Below are positions 12,001 to 23,639 of a DNA stretch of 64,000 nt, one piece after another. The stretch lies in the NCBI GenBank assembly GCA_047967505.1, contig CM106538.1, one strand, 5' to 3'. The DNA is from Dipteris shenzhenensis (Eukaryota; Polypodiophyta; Polypodiopsida; Gleicheniales). The notes beneath the pieces are model-generated. The model did not search any database, was not told the origin of the DNA, and saw only the letters and a program-made list of their open reading frames with translations. Positions within the stretch are counted from its first letter, which is position 1; every line of letters begins with the position of its first letter. The translations under genes were made by a program, and so were the position numbers.

Positions 12001-13080
12001 ACCTGCTCCCACTATGTCACATGCATAGTCATTTCCAAGATGCACACAACCTGTCTTTCCACTATCATAAGTGGAGAACCATTCCCTATGGGGAGTAACA
12101 TGGAATGAAGCACCAGAATCCAAAATCCAATCCTGGGAATATGCATCATCTGAAGTGGTAAGCAACTCTGCAAATAAAGTAGACATGAAGAGAACATCAT
12201 TGTCACTATCATGTGTGACTGCATTGATCTCCTCGATCTTCACTTTTCCTTAGTCCTCCCTTGGACTCTCTTCCTTTTGATTTGCACCCCAATTTGCATT
12301 CTTTTTCTTATCCTTTTGCTCTCTTTTCAGCTTGTAGCAATCCTTTTTCATATGGCCCTTCTTGCCACAATGGTAACACTCAATGTTCCGTGCCCTGGAT
12401 TTGCTACGTGACTTCCCTCTTTCTTGGGACTTCCCCCTAAACTGTGATCTGCCCCTTTGCACATTTAAGGCTGCATCCTACTTGTTGCCATCCATAGACT
12501 TCCGTCTAATCTCCTCGGCCAACAAGCTACCCACAACATCATCAAATTTCAGTACTCCACCAGGTGCAGAGTTACTAACAGCTGTACGGAAGGTATCCCA
12601 TGAGGATGGCAATGAACATAAGAGAAATATTGCCTTAGTCTCCACATCAAAATTCATTTTCTGAGCCTGAAGCTGGCTGAAAATAATATTGAATTCATTC
12701 AAATGAGAAGCAATGGAGACCCCTTCCTTCATCTGCAGCTCAAACAACCTCTTCATGAGGTAAACTTTATTAGAGGCAGTTTCCTTCTCATAAGTGGCAC
12801 ACAGTTTCTTCCACAAATCTTCCATAGTCTGCTCATTTACTACTGTGAAATAAACTGACTCTGCAAGATGAAGTCTAATAGTAGACTTTGCTAATGCATC
12901 CAACTCATTCCAATCATCCTCAGACCTATTTGCAGGCTTAGCTTCAATACCTGCCAAGGGTTTAATTTGCTTCTTTTGAATAAGCACATCTCTTATTTGT
13001 TCTTTCCACAAAGAAAAGTTTGTCCCATCAAACTTTTTAATGCTGAAAAACTCCTTTTCAGGCATGGAAGAGGATGCCAT
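9016..13080 (-). pseudogene. Element A gag-pol polyprotein, four nonsense codons
   Basis: A single copia-type gag-pol frame starts at the ATG at 13080-13078 and ends at 9016. Domains in order are gag; a CCHC zinc knuckle (CYHCGKKGHMKKDC, near 12370); aspartic protease with LDSGASFH; GAG-pre-integrase and integrase with D, D and E residues (VHSDVCGPM, RTDNGGEY, NPVAEKMNR); reverse transcriptase with ALYVDDML; and RNase H (YTDSDYAG, TEAEYVA). Stops lie at 12478-12480, 12250-12252, 11788-11790 and 10798-10800. Element B reads CAG, AAA, TCA and CAG at the same places, so A has lost function by point mutation only. It makes no full product unless stops are read through. Confidence 0.93.
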
Positions 13081-14492
13081 GATGCAAATAAAGCAAAATC
13101 CCAAATGCTAGTGCCTGCAAGAGAGAATCACACCAAATACCAGGTGCACCCAAATGTGTATGCCACAATAGAGTGAAATATCACCAAAACTCAAAACTCA
13201 AAGCATCTGACTCATGTGCATATACTATGCATCCATATGAGCAAATCTGGCCCAAAAGAAAATGCCAATAAGTGCCAAATGACTCAAGCATAAACACCGT
13301 CCACTGGCATATGCATCAATAATATCTCATCCAAGAGAGCATAGCACTATCAGTGCATTACCTGCAATGTGTCAAAGCTGTCCCTCAGCATAAAATAGCA
13401 TCCATGTGCAAAGCGTCCATAAAAATAGCATCCCACAAGGCAATTTAGGCCTATCAACGCATCCAACAAGGACCGCAATGCATCCAAATGGCCTATAAAT
13501 CATCCACTGCAACCCAATGCACACCACGAATGAGCGCACACTGCTCAAACTGTAACCAGAGTGATCTACATAAGGTATGCTCAAGAAATCATAGTCCCAC
13601 GGTAATGAGCGCTACTGAAAATAGGACCTGAGATGCTTCAAAACATGGGCGCCATCGCATAATTGGACTCAGCAAGAAAATCTGCAAATATCTCTCTTCT
13701 GCCAGAACTCCAAAATCCCAACCGATGAGTAAGAAATGGGAGTCAATACTTATCCACTGCCATGTGGCATAAATCTAAGGTTTCAAAACCTTAGTATGAA
13801 AAATGCATAACAGAGAGACGAAATCGAATACATAGAGATTTATAACTCTGAAAATCCTCCACCGAATCATGCAAGAACTAATAGGTAGGGGTTTTTGGGC
13901 ATCCGGAACGCAATGGGACAGACGGTTTTGGAAACCGTGGCCTCAATCACTAGGTCCAACACACGGACTGAAAAACGTTTTTGGAAACAGAGCTATCTGT
14001 AAACTCCACCGGAGTGCGAATGATGAGCAACATAGAAGTTTTAGGACCTCCTGAGTCCACCGGAACTAACAGATCTGCAAATGGTTGCTCCAAACTTGAG
14101 TTCTAACACTCGGGCAAAAAACGCAGGAACTGACACAGTGAGTCAGAAATCCACTGAAATGATCCCAGATTCAAGAATGAAGGTGTTTCCAGGCTCCTGA
14201 AGTAATGTGGACACCAAAAGCAAGTAATAGTTGCCTCTACAAGTCAATACAGAGTCTCTGTCATCGAACGGAATAGGGAAAATCTCAAAAAACGACTTTT
14301 TCTTTGAAAGCTCTTAACAGGCTCTCAAAACCACTTCGCAAAGCCAAAGTGACTTTTCAAAGGTTCTTCCAAGGTCTCTGCACACTCGGATGCCAGTAAA
14401 GTCACCCACAAAGCTTCCCACAAAGCTTCTCCTTCCTCCCACAGAGCTGCTGAGCTTCCAAGCATTCACGCACGCTCAGCTAGATCACCCGG

Positions 14493-14504
14493 GCTCTGAT
14501 ACCA
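14493..14504 (-). other. Element A primer binding site
   Basis: The plus strand reads GCTCTGATACCA, so the minus strand has TGGTATCAGAGC. It lies two bases inside the 5' LTR and matches initiator tRNA-Met. Confidence 0.9.
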
Positions 14505-14506
14505 AT

Positions 14507-14687
14507 TGAGAGTGCTCTCAACGGAAGCAAGAACAGAAGAGGGAGAGAGAGCGAGAGAGAGAGACAGAGAGCCACACAAGTTTTGGTGGGTGCAGAACCA
14601 CCCTAATCTTCTTTTTCATTCATTTATATATGTGTTTGAGTATTGTACATAACTGGGGTTAAGGCACAGTGACCTTTAACCCCCACA
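14507..14687 (-). repeat. Element A 5' LTR (181 bp)
   Basis: Pairs with 8782-8962 and differs at two positions in the GGAAGCAAGAACGG-like stretch. It is flanked on the right by target-site copy TTCCT. Confidence 0.95.
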
Positions 14688-14692
14688 TTCCT

Positions 14693-15734
14693 CCCCTATC
14701 CATCTCTCTTCTCCCTAGTTTTCTTTATCGAAGAAAGGTAAACACTGTCGAGGACAAGGTGCATGCGGAATTTTAATGAAGAGAGCCTATAAGATGGACA
14801 AGAGTTTGTTGTGCATTGTGCTGCTCTTCTTATTCTTTTAGTGATCTCTCCCATAATCTGCTCATGCATTACCACTGCCCAATTTACTCTATTGCCCAAT
14901 TTCACAAAATGCATCAAGGAGTAATTGTCTTTCGAAATGTAATCATACTTTGTTAAAATAGCCTTTTGAATGCACCTACTCCCCAAAATTTTGGACCAAC
15001 ACTTCATCAAGGTATCTATCAGGAGCTTTAGTGGGTGCATCTAGAATCAACAGCAACTTGAAAACCTATGCAACTAGCTCTACTATGATGGGCATCTTAG
15101 GTGTTAGCATGCCATTTGTATTTCTAAGGTGATTGAATTGCTTCTAGGCCTCCATGTTCATTGCCCATTACCAGCAAGGCAAGTGATAATACTCATGCAA
15201 TCCCATCTTTTGCTTGTGTCCTGAGCAACTGCATGTAGACACCATGAGTTGTAGACTCAAAGAGGTACTATTGTTTCTTCACCTTCTCCATGCTTTCTTG
15301 CAATGCTTTTGAGTGTAGCCCACATGCTAACGAGTCGATTGAATGCTTTTTTGAATGCCTATAGTGATGATTCTAGCTTTGTATCCTAGTCCGTTCTATT
15401 TTCCAAAACTATTAATTTCATAATCTATTTCATGATTTCATTGGAACTTTCAGCCTTTCCAATTGCTTATGGATGGTAAGTTGATACTATTTTATGCATA
15501 ATCATGTGTACTTTTGTTAGTTTTTTTATGGTTTTGTTTAGAAAGTGTCCTCCTTGATCCAACACTAGCTCTATGGACATCCAAACTGTGTTATAATGTT
15601 ATGATACAGGAACTTTACTTTTGTTGTCAGACGAATTATCCTGAAGGGCTTGTGCCTCTTCCCACTTAGTGTAATAATTCGTGGCCGCCAAAATATATTT
15701 GTTTCCAGTGTGTTTTCTAGCTGGCTTAAATGGC
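14693..15734 (-). pseudogene. Ty3/gypsy integrase core, C-terminal part (element D)
   Basis: The minus strand, with several stops and shifts, gives residues matching gypsy integrase: [20 protein letters not shown] near 15650-15740, then DQGGHFLNK near 15535-15555, then a YHP-x-A-x-GKAESSNE stretch near 15440-15480. These are core motifs around the second aspartate and the catalytic glutamate. The remainder to 14693 is the degenerate C-terminal region, including a 114-codon open frame at 14696-15040. The integrase is split from its N-terminal part by the 1026-bp insertion at 15740 and cut off on the left by copia A. Confidence 0.75.
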
Positions 15735-15739
15735 CCCAC

Positions 15740-16765
15740 TGTTAGATATCAATGCTCCACTTTCGTGTAACTAGTGGGAACCAGCTAACTCTACTTGTAA
15801 GCCCCCCATATGAGGAGAAGGCATTTGAGTAGCTAGGTTATCCGGTAGGTGTAAAGAATAAGGGAGAGATAGGAGACTCAAGTTCAGCTTTCTTCACAAC
15901 ACACAAAAGAGAGAGGACACAAGGTTGGAGGGTGAAGCCTTTCTTCACTTTTGCACACAACAACAATACAATAGAAGAGGGAAATACCCTATATGTCAAA
16001 CCATAGAATACGTGGTTCATATGTGAACCCAAACCAAAAACATACATGGTAGTCTAACTACACCACGAGTACAACTATCATAGGCGGTGACATAAATGAT
16101 AGTCATCCAGGAGATATATTGGGGGTAGAGCTTGATATCTCAATAGTAGGTCATGGTTTGGATACCAGATGGGGGCCATGTGTGGCCTGATGGCTAGACG
16201 ACTTCAGATAGAGTTGGCACACTACCAACTAGGCTACATGCAAGTGCGAAAAGGCATCCCATGACTGACCGCACTAAGGGTAGATGGAGCATTTCCCAAG
16301 GCAGCCCACTCTCGGGTTGTGGGGCCCGTTTGGAGCCCCAGATGATCTCGGATGGCTCTGGGCCAAACGGCAATCGTAGGTTAGTTCCTTTATTCTGCAC
16401 CACAGTTCTAACGTGTGGTCAGTGGCCTATTTTGGGACCGAGGGGTCATTTTGGGCCAACTGGGTCGGTCTCCCAATTGGGTCTAACCGACTACGACTAG
16501 TGGCTATATAAGAGCAAGCCCGTGAAGCCCATAATCATCAGTGGCTATAGCAACCCTGATTCCTTAGCATCCAGCCTCCGTCCTCTACTATTTCCAGCAT
16601 GCCATCGAAGCTTCTCACACAGGAGTGCACGGCTGGGAGGCAGCACCATCTATTGTATCAGTTTTACAGTAATCAAATTTTTTATTTTCCATACTATCTG
16701 CTTTTCTCTCTTGCATACGAGATCCTGTTATCTATTGAGCACAGATGTTGTATTGTTTTCTTATG
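15740..16765 (+). mobile_element. Solo-LTR-like insertion (1026 bp) in the gypsy integrase
   Basis: Inserted between the integrase residues GLVFVG and VGPFKP, with CCCAC duplicated at 15735-15739 and 16766-16770. It starts TGTTAGATATC, a common LTR start, and contains TATATAAG at 16505-16512 with a plausible R/U5 region after it. It ends TTATG rather than the usual CA, so the 3' terminus has probably mutated. No internal coding region, PBS or second LTR was seen, as expected for a solo LTR left by recombination. Strand is assigned from the TATA orientation. Confidence 0.75.
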
Positions 16766-16770
16766 CCCAC

Positions 16771-17040
16771 AAAAACTAAACCCCAATTTTGAAATGGCTC
16801 AAGTGGCAAGACTGGGTTCAGTGGCAATCTATCTGCGTCCGGTGGTTGTCCATCCCTTTGGCAGTACCAACATTCTTTATGAATTCATGAGAATCTTTAA
16901 TTAGTATTGGCCACCACAATCTGACTTGAAAGATCTTTTTAGTTGTCACATCACCCCACAAAGTGGCCACTTGATGTCCCTTGATAGGCTTTCTACAATA
17001 TGGCATGCTACTCATGTTTTGGAACACAGCATCGGAGTAT
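16771..17040 (-). pseudogene. Ty3/gypsy integrase N-terminal zinc-binding region
   Basis: The minus strand reads an AYQGTSSGHFVG-like stretch, then WWPILIKDSHEFIKN, then PLEPFQNWG. This corresponds to the H2C2 zinc-binding domain and the approach to the integrase core. A frameshift lies between the GHF motif and the WWP motif. It joins the core at 15734 once the solo LTR and its target duplication are ignored. Confidence 0.75.
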
Positions 17041-17349
17041 CTGATCTATTCCCCTTTTGTATAATGCTCTTGCAATGATCATAAATGGTGTGCTTTTGAG
17101 ACCCAGCCTACTCCTTTGATCCTTTGTGAAACTTTTAGGAAACACTCATCTGTCAAGAACTGCAACATTTTGTCATACCAATCTATTCCACAAATGGTTT
17201 TTACCTGGAACAAAGATGCATCAGGTAGGTCATCAGGAATTCCTTGTCCTAGATGTTCTCCTTCTCCAATCGACTAAGATAATCTACAATGAAATGTTGC
17301 CTCCTCGATGCATGCACTATCCTATAATTAAATTCTTGTAGGAGGAGGA

Positions 17350-18500
17350 TCCAACTTGCTATACTTCCCAATAGTTATGGCTTATTGACTAGATATAGTA
17401 ATGCTTGGTGGTCAACATGAAAGACCACTACATTGCCCAAAAGATAATGTATGATTTTTTGTAGAGCATATACCATGCCCAAGCCGCCCTCCCTCTTAGT
17501 GATTGAATAATTCCATTCAGCTAAGGATAAGGTACATCTGGCATAGTATATCGTCTAGAACCATCCTTTTTGTAAGGTTTGCATTAGGAATGCACCAATG
17601 GCAATGTCTGATGCATCCACAAAAACATGAAACTCTCGGCTCTAGTTAGATGGGATAAGGATAGGTGCTACCACCAACATTTTCTTCAATAGCTAGAATG
17701 CTTTCTGTAGTTCCTCTCTCCAAACAAATTGTTCATTTTTTCTTAGCTAATCTTGTCAATGATTGACACACATAGGAAAGGTACCTCAGAAATCTATTCT
17801 TCCATTTCATGTGCCTAATGAATCACATAATCTCTATAGAATTTCTTGGCTCTTTTGCATCCTAGATTGCAGCAACCTTTCTTGGATGAATAGTCATGTC
17901 TTTTGCCGAGATCATATGTCCAAGTAGGATACCACATCGGATTGCAAATGGGCATTTCAATGGGTTTAGGCTCAACCGAGACTCTTTACATTTTCCAAAG
18001 CAGAGCCAAAGTTGTTTGATGTGCTCATTTTTTTGCTAAACACACTGAAGTCATCCAAAACACTCTTAGGAAGGTGGTGAGGTATGGTGCAAGTATCTTC
18101 TGCATCAATCCCTAAAATGTAGGTGGAGCATTTTTTAACCCAAAATTCATTACATTTCTTGTACTCCCCCCCCCCTTTTCGATCACAAATGCCCTTTTGT
18201 CTTTGTCTTCCTTGGCCATTTGGATTGGATTATAGCCATTGAAGAGCCATTGAATCCATCTAGAAAGCTATACAATTCACGACTAGCTATTGCATCTAAT
18301 ATTCACAAAAAGGTAGGGGGAATGGATTGGTGATAGTGGTTGCATTCAATTTCCTATAGTCCATGTAGGCCCACAATTTGTCATTTTTCTTGGGCATTAT
18401 GACTATTGGGGAGAACCATGACACTTTATCTACAAGGTATATAAAACCAACTCTAATCAATTTATCTATTTCTTCTTTTACCAACTTTGAATAGTTAGGT
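17350..18500 (-). pseudogene. Ty3/gypsy reverse transcriptase and RNase H, degenerate
   Basis: The minus-strand open stretch at 18296-18484 encodes KEEIDKLIRVGFIY and then SPIVIMPKKNDKLW and DYRKLNATTITNPFPLPF, the N-terminal RT signature of plant gypsy elements. Downstream, LPKSVLDDFSVFSKK near 18045-18085 corresponds to the catalytic x-x-DD motif. Then DASDIAIGAFLMQTLQK near 17570-17620 is the start of RNase H. Multiple stops and shifts rule out activity. Order RT, RNase H, integrase confirms Ty3/gypsy rather than copia. Confidence 0.85.
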
Positions 18501-19004
18501 TTCGCTCAAATATTTTTTTTTTGCATAGTTAGGATTCATTTGATACCTCTGCTATACCACTGGAATTGCATCCTTCTTTAGATTTATGTAGTGAACACAT
18601 AGACTCAGATCAATGCCCTTCATGTCAGTTTACTCCCAGGAAAAAGTATGTTTAAATTCCATCAACAAGTGCATCAATTCTCTTTTGAATGTTACTTACA
18701 CATGGACACTGAGTTTTACTGTATGTGGCTTTTTTACCATGCCCAAATTCACCTTTGGGATCATATCTAGTCAGAGTTTCTCTTTCCCACTTTAGACTAT
18801 GATCTTAGAGGCACCCCAGTCTTGTTTCACCTTGGCTATTTTAAACCATGGTCTTCCCTATAGCATTGATATGAAAAGTCTCCTTTTTCCATCTGAAGGA
18901 CCACAAAATTCACTTTGAATGACATGCCTTGAATGAGAATTTTCTTTTTTCGAACAATACCTAGCGGTTGAACTCATCTTTGATCTACCATTTCTAACTG
19001 GAAA

Positions 19005-19435
19005 GGAGCTTCATCCAACTCCGTCAAGCCCATCTTTTCATACATACTGTGCAGGAGGATGTTCACACCTGAGCTCCCATCTAGCAATGTTCTTGGTATT
19101 TCTTGACCAGCACAATGCACTTTGATTATTGGGACCTGATAGTCCACATCATCGGGTTCTATTTGCAGTACTGGTGGTCCTTGTAAACAAGGCTGATATT
19201 ATTCTTCACATGGAGATTCTTGTTGCTTTTTCTTTTCATTTTCCTCTTGCAATTGCTTGATAAAGTTCTCACGAAATACTGGAGCCAAACTCAATAGTTG
19301 ATCCAAGGAGATCTTGATGGATGCTTGCTTCAAAGCTTGAAACAAATAAGCGGACATGTTCTCTTTGTTTGGATTTTGGCTACTCACTCCCTGCTCCTGG
19401 ACTGTTGATTGGTCCCCTAGACTCAGATTGCTCAT
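19005..19435 (-). pseudogene. Ty3/gypsy protease region
   Basis: The minus strand contains LLDGSSGVN near 19060-19095, a variant of the LLDGGSGVN protease motif of plant gypsy elements. It is preceded by VPIIKVHCAGQEIPRT-like residues. A 78-codon open frame upstream (19199-19435) is hydrophilic and lies between gag and protease. Confidence 0.65.
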
Positions 19436-21000
19436 CGAAGTTGTCGTCGGATTTGTAATTGGATTATTTACCAGATTGCTTTTCGGCTTTGTTGGATTGG
19501 TCCATTCTTGCCAGTCAACTAATTGCCAAATACTGGTCTTTTCCTCTTTGGTGTGTGCCTTCTAAATCTCTTTCATGCTATTGTCTAGACCTCTTCTTGG
19601 TGCTTCCATCTTAGCAATTCCTCCTTCACTTCTTTCTTTGCTTGTCGTTTCTTTTGAACTAGTCCTTTTGATTTGGTGATGGCAGAACCTCCACTCGGTG
19701 ATTTTTTTGATATAGTCTCAATCACAATACACCCTGAACAGTCACACAACTCATGTGGGTCATGTTGCCAAACCTTTTGATGCATTGATGTTTCTCTCCT
19801 TAAGGAATTTATTAATTCCTGTATTAGCATCGCATTGGGTTGGGGGGGTTGTTGTGCCACGTGGTGGTGGTGGACCTTGGTTGCCATACCAGACAATTGG
19901 GATTCCCCTTTTAATATAGCGCTTCACCCACAAAGCACAATTTGGTCTCAGCCAATGGCCATCAATACCTAGATAATATTAACATTGCCCTGATTGTTGT
20001 TGATTCTAGTTGCCTTGTTGGCTCTAGTTTGTTTGCCGTCTCCAATTTCTTTGTTGCTACTGTTGTTGTTGCTGTTGGTTTTGTTGTTGCTATTGTGTAG
20101 CTTCCACTGCATCTACTCCAATGGCTACCGCATTGGTGCCTATTGCTAGAGTTCTCTGCGGAAGTTGTGGTGGCATTAGGGTTGTATTAACATGCTTTGG
20201 TCGGGTGGCTTTTGCTGCATATTCCACACTACAGTTGTGGACGACTCTAATTCATCGCCTAATTCTACAACTTTTGATCCACGAGTTTCTCCAAATCAAA
20301 GGACGTAGAAGCCTTCTTAAACTTCGTCGTCTCCTTCTTAATCTTATTTTCTTCCTTTATGATTCTCTTTACTGCTTTCTTTTTCTTCTTCTTCTTTTTC
20401 TTCCTTGAATTATGTCTGAATTACTGTTAGACTCATCACTAATTGAATTAGATTCGGATTCAGATTCACTGTTGAATTATCAAAATTGTCTTCGAAATCA
20501 TCGTTGGATCCGCCTCCAATTTCTTCATCTTCTTCTTTATTGTTCCAATGCATTTTTTAGCTCTTTTGGCTGCATTAACTAGAGTATTAAACCCATTTGC
20601 ATCTACTGATCGTACCAAGCCACCAATTAAACCATAAATTTTTTATTTTACCCCAAGTATTCCACCGTTGTTTGAGTGGTTGTCCTTCTTGCTACGTCCA
20701 GACGTGCATTCAAACTCAAGAATTATTAGGCGTAGTCTTCTATGACCAGCTTCTTTTGTTTCAATTGCCTTGGCTTTTTTTTAAACATCACAAGGGGTTT
20801 TCTCTTTTTAAAACCTCTCCAAAATTGTGCTTTGAGGTCGTTATAAGTGGTGAATTTCCGTATGCGTTGAACCACCACATCGCTTTTCCAACAAGTGTAT
20901 CGGCAAACTGTTGTAGCTTCTACAGATCTTCAAAAAGGGTGTTGAAACTACTGGCACCAAGTTTCAAATTGAGCAACATGGCTACCTAGATCTTCTTTTC
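19436..21000 (-). pseudogene. Ty3/gypsy gag region, degenerate
   Basis: Minus-strand fragments include VGKAMWWFNAYGNSPL near 20860-20915, typical of a gag capsid segment. A glutamine-rich tract near 20040-20100 is followed by a decayed zinc-knuckle-like CYYLGIDGHWLRPNC (one stop nearby) around 19940-19985. A serine/aspartate/glutamate-rich stretch near 20430-20480 fits the gag linker. Plus-strand open frames here are shadows of this low-complexity coding. Confidence 0.6.
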
Positions 21001-21652
21001 CTTGCCATGAAACTCAAAAAATTTGCATTTAAGACTCGCTACCTATACCTGTGGATGTGCCTTTGGATGAACTAGTGGTCACATGTATTGGCATGTTCAC
21101 TTGTGGACTAACAGGTGATAATGGTGGCAAATATGTACTCTCACTCCTTGGAGTGTTTGACAGAGTGTGGAATTTGTTTGCCATGCCCAGAATGTTAGCA
21201 TAATCAATTCAAATCAATCTAAACTTGTTTGGGGCTGTCAAAGCCCACCTTCTTCCAAAAACATTGGACAATCTAATCCACTGGACTGAACTTTTTTGCT
21301 CCACCTTTTTGGATATGGCATAAAGACAATTGCATTGTCATCCTAGTTGTGCGCAATGTTCCATAGTGCACAAACATCCGATCTTAGTCTTCAATTACCA
21401 AATTACTTGTTGGGTATTCAAATCCAAAGGAATGTGAGCGTTAATCGAGTACAAGACTCCAATGTATTTGCAATTACTAAAGTTACTAACACATTGCTGA
21501 AATGGATTGCCGGAATATGTAGAACACCTAAGATCTCTCAATTACGAAGCAGAATGCTTTTTACTGTCTCTCATTCAGATTTAAAAGAGAATGAACAAGA
21601 CATTGCATCAAAATGGAAATAGATAAATGTAATATATAATATAAAACAATCA
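21001..21652. other. Leader region of gypsy element D
   Basis: Between gag and the right LTR-like repeat. A primer binding site would be expected at the right edge, but none of the usual plant tRNA complements was recognised. The 91-codon plus-strand frame at 21347-21622 has no recognised family. Confidence 0.35.
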
Positions 21653-21856
21653 AATTAGAGTCTTCATTACTCAAAATAATAGATCATTTCAAGGACGCAT
21701 ACTACGTATTCTCTTCTCACGCTCTCCCCCTTCTTGCTCATGTGCTCTTTGCTTCTTTTACAAGACTTGGTAGTTGTATATATGGTTGCAACTTCATTGT
21801 CAGAACACTTAACCATTCTGACACCAACTTTGGGTTAATTAATTGACCCCTTAACA
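21653..21856 (-). repeat. Right LTR-like repeat of gypsy element D (204 bp)
   Basis: Related to 5973-6177 across its full length. Shared blocks include GTCTTCATTACTCAAAA, TATTCTCTTCTCA, GACTTGGTAGTTGTATATAT and TTAATTAATTGACCCC. It ends CCTTAACA; its other terminus has mutated from TGTTAAGG to AATTAGAG. In the minus-strand element it would be the 5' LTR. Divergence from the left copy is clearly higher than for A, B or the TRIM, so the element is old. Confidence 0.6.
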
Positions 21857-23345
21857 TTTATACTTACAATACTAGATAAGCTTGGATTTGGAGATGGGTT
21901 TTGCAAAATGTTGAAGTCCCTTTTTGGAAATGGTAGTGTTTTGTCTGAATGGTGGGGTGGTAGGTAGATTTGAACTAAGAAGTTCTATTCAACAAGGATG
22001 CCCTCTAGCACCTATTGTTTGCACTTTGTATTATCCCTCTAATTCATCTCACAAAGGAAGGGGGGGTAGTGCTTCCCTATAGTAATCAATTCTGTACATA
22101 GTTATTTGTGAATGACATGGTGGTTCTTTTCCTAGAGGAACATGGGAGTGTGAATAACATATACTTTATGTTGGATAGGTTTTGCGAAGCCTTAGGATCA
22201 ATTTATAGTTGAGGAAAAACTTTTGGGCTTTGTAGTGGTTGTAGAATGTTGTGTGATTGGTTGGATCTGATGTTGGTGAAGTAAATTCAAAGAGGGATGG
22301 TGGTTCACTATCTGGGAGCCTTAGTGAATGTTGGGTTAGCTCTGACAGAGATCCATAAAGGATTTGGCAAAAGAAGCATGCTTGGAATGGGGCTACAATG
22401 GGATGGAGATAGGTTTTGCTTGTCCAACATGTATTTTTTTCTACTACAACTTACTTAGCATCCCATTTGGTGATTTTGACAAAATCATTGGGCAAAAATT
22501 GAAAAAAATCTTTGAGGGTTCATATGGGCCGAAGAGTGGGATAAGGGAAAATGGCATTAAATAACTGGGGAGGCCATGAAGGCCTCTAAGAACAATAGAG
22601 GATTGGGGGTCCCTCATCTCAATAAGAGAAGTATTGCCTTGTTGAATAAATGGATGCTTGAGTGCCAAGCCCCTTGGGTAGTATAGCGCTTTGTAAATGG
22701 TCCCTAGATTATGGAGGATTATGGGAAGGGAGGAGGAGTGGGAGCATGGATGCAAATGACTTGGTATGACAAATTGTGCTGCTAGTACTAGGCTAACATT
22801 TAGGGCTCGTATTTGGTTGTAGGAATGGTAGATGCTTGGAAAGCTTGTGGCCATCTAATGAAGTGGAAGGGCCACACTGGCCTGAGAGGAGATGCCAGTC
22901 TACATGAAGGGGTCTACTATGCAATGTATCAAGGAGGGCTTGGCATGTAGTTGTAGTGGCAATTCAGAAGGTTGGCTTGATGAGCAAGTTCTCAATAAGA
23001 ACAAACTGGAAATTGGTTATGTTAGGTGTGATACTAGAGGGCTACCATCTACTTTGGCTACTTGCTAGTAGCATATTAGGGTAGTTGTTATGCTTTCACT
23101 GGTAAGAAGGCTGTATTCAAGAAAGGAGTAGGAGAAGATATGCCATTTAAGTCTTGTCAAACAAATATTGACTGATTTTGGGAGAATAGTAGGGAAGAAG
23201 GACTACTTGGTGGGAAGCTGTTTATGTGAGTTGGGTTTGCTCGAGTTTTGAGAGTTGCCTACAAGGTGTAGGTCATGGGCAATTTACTCCTAGTAGGTGA
23301 ACAATTGTAATAGCTCCCTTTTTGTTTAATGAAAGACGACGTTTT
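21857..23345 (+). pseudogene. LINE reverse transcriptase, 3' side of the interrupted LINE
   Basis: Plus-strand frames give FELRSSIQQGCPLAPIVCTL near 21969-22030, the conserved R-x-x-QGCPLSP motif of LINE RT. After that come a decayed catalytic FVNDMVVLF (normally F-A-D-D), a WDKGKWH-like stretch, and GLGVPHLNKRSIALLNKWML, the post-RT motif of plant LINEs. Several stops and shifts are present. The sequence closes near 23340 with LFNERRRFF-like residues, common at the 3' end of such LINEs. It starts exactly after the right LTR of gypsy D, matching the LINE endonuclease fragment at 5822-5972. Confidence 0.8.
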
Positions 23346-23639
23346 TCCCCCAAAAATCAATAAATAAATTATAGACTTAGATGTAAGTGCACACAAGTGG
23401 TGTAAGAGATACTATGTCATTTGATGTGATGAGCAATGTTAGCTTCAAATCCTCACCATATAGTTTTGATTGGATATGTAGACAAAAAAACCTGTTCCCA
23501 AAAAAATAGGAAGTGAAAATAAAACAAGGTGGGGATCCCACCGGCCCTCCATTATGTAGTGATCTTGTAAGAGCAAGTGTAATGTTGGTGTAGTTCAATG
23601 AGGGCGTGCACGTCAGTAAGGGAGAGCATCATGTGTAAA

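Larger units (their letters stand above)
8782..14687 (-). mobile_element. Complete Ty1/copia element A (Tork/Tnt1-like), 5906 bp
   Basis: Bounded by 181-bp LTRs and by the target-site duplication TTCCT (8777-8781 and 14688-14692). On the minus strand the order is LTR, PBS, gag, zinc knuckle, protease, integrase, reverse transcriptase, RNase H, polypurine tract, LTR, which is copia order. The two LTRs differ at 2 positions, so insertion is recent. The reading frame is interrupted by four nonsense codons but otherwise unshifted. Element B at 57971-63873 is a near copy in the opposite orientation. A sits inside gypsy element D. The Tork/Tnt1 assignment rests on the look of gag, protease and integrase and is not from a phylogeny. 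Confidence 0.95.

Noticed and set aside
20121-20989. Plus-strand frames of 95 and 130 codons
   Set aside because: They lie opposite the degenerate gypsy gag and are shadow frames.
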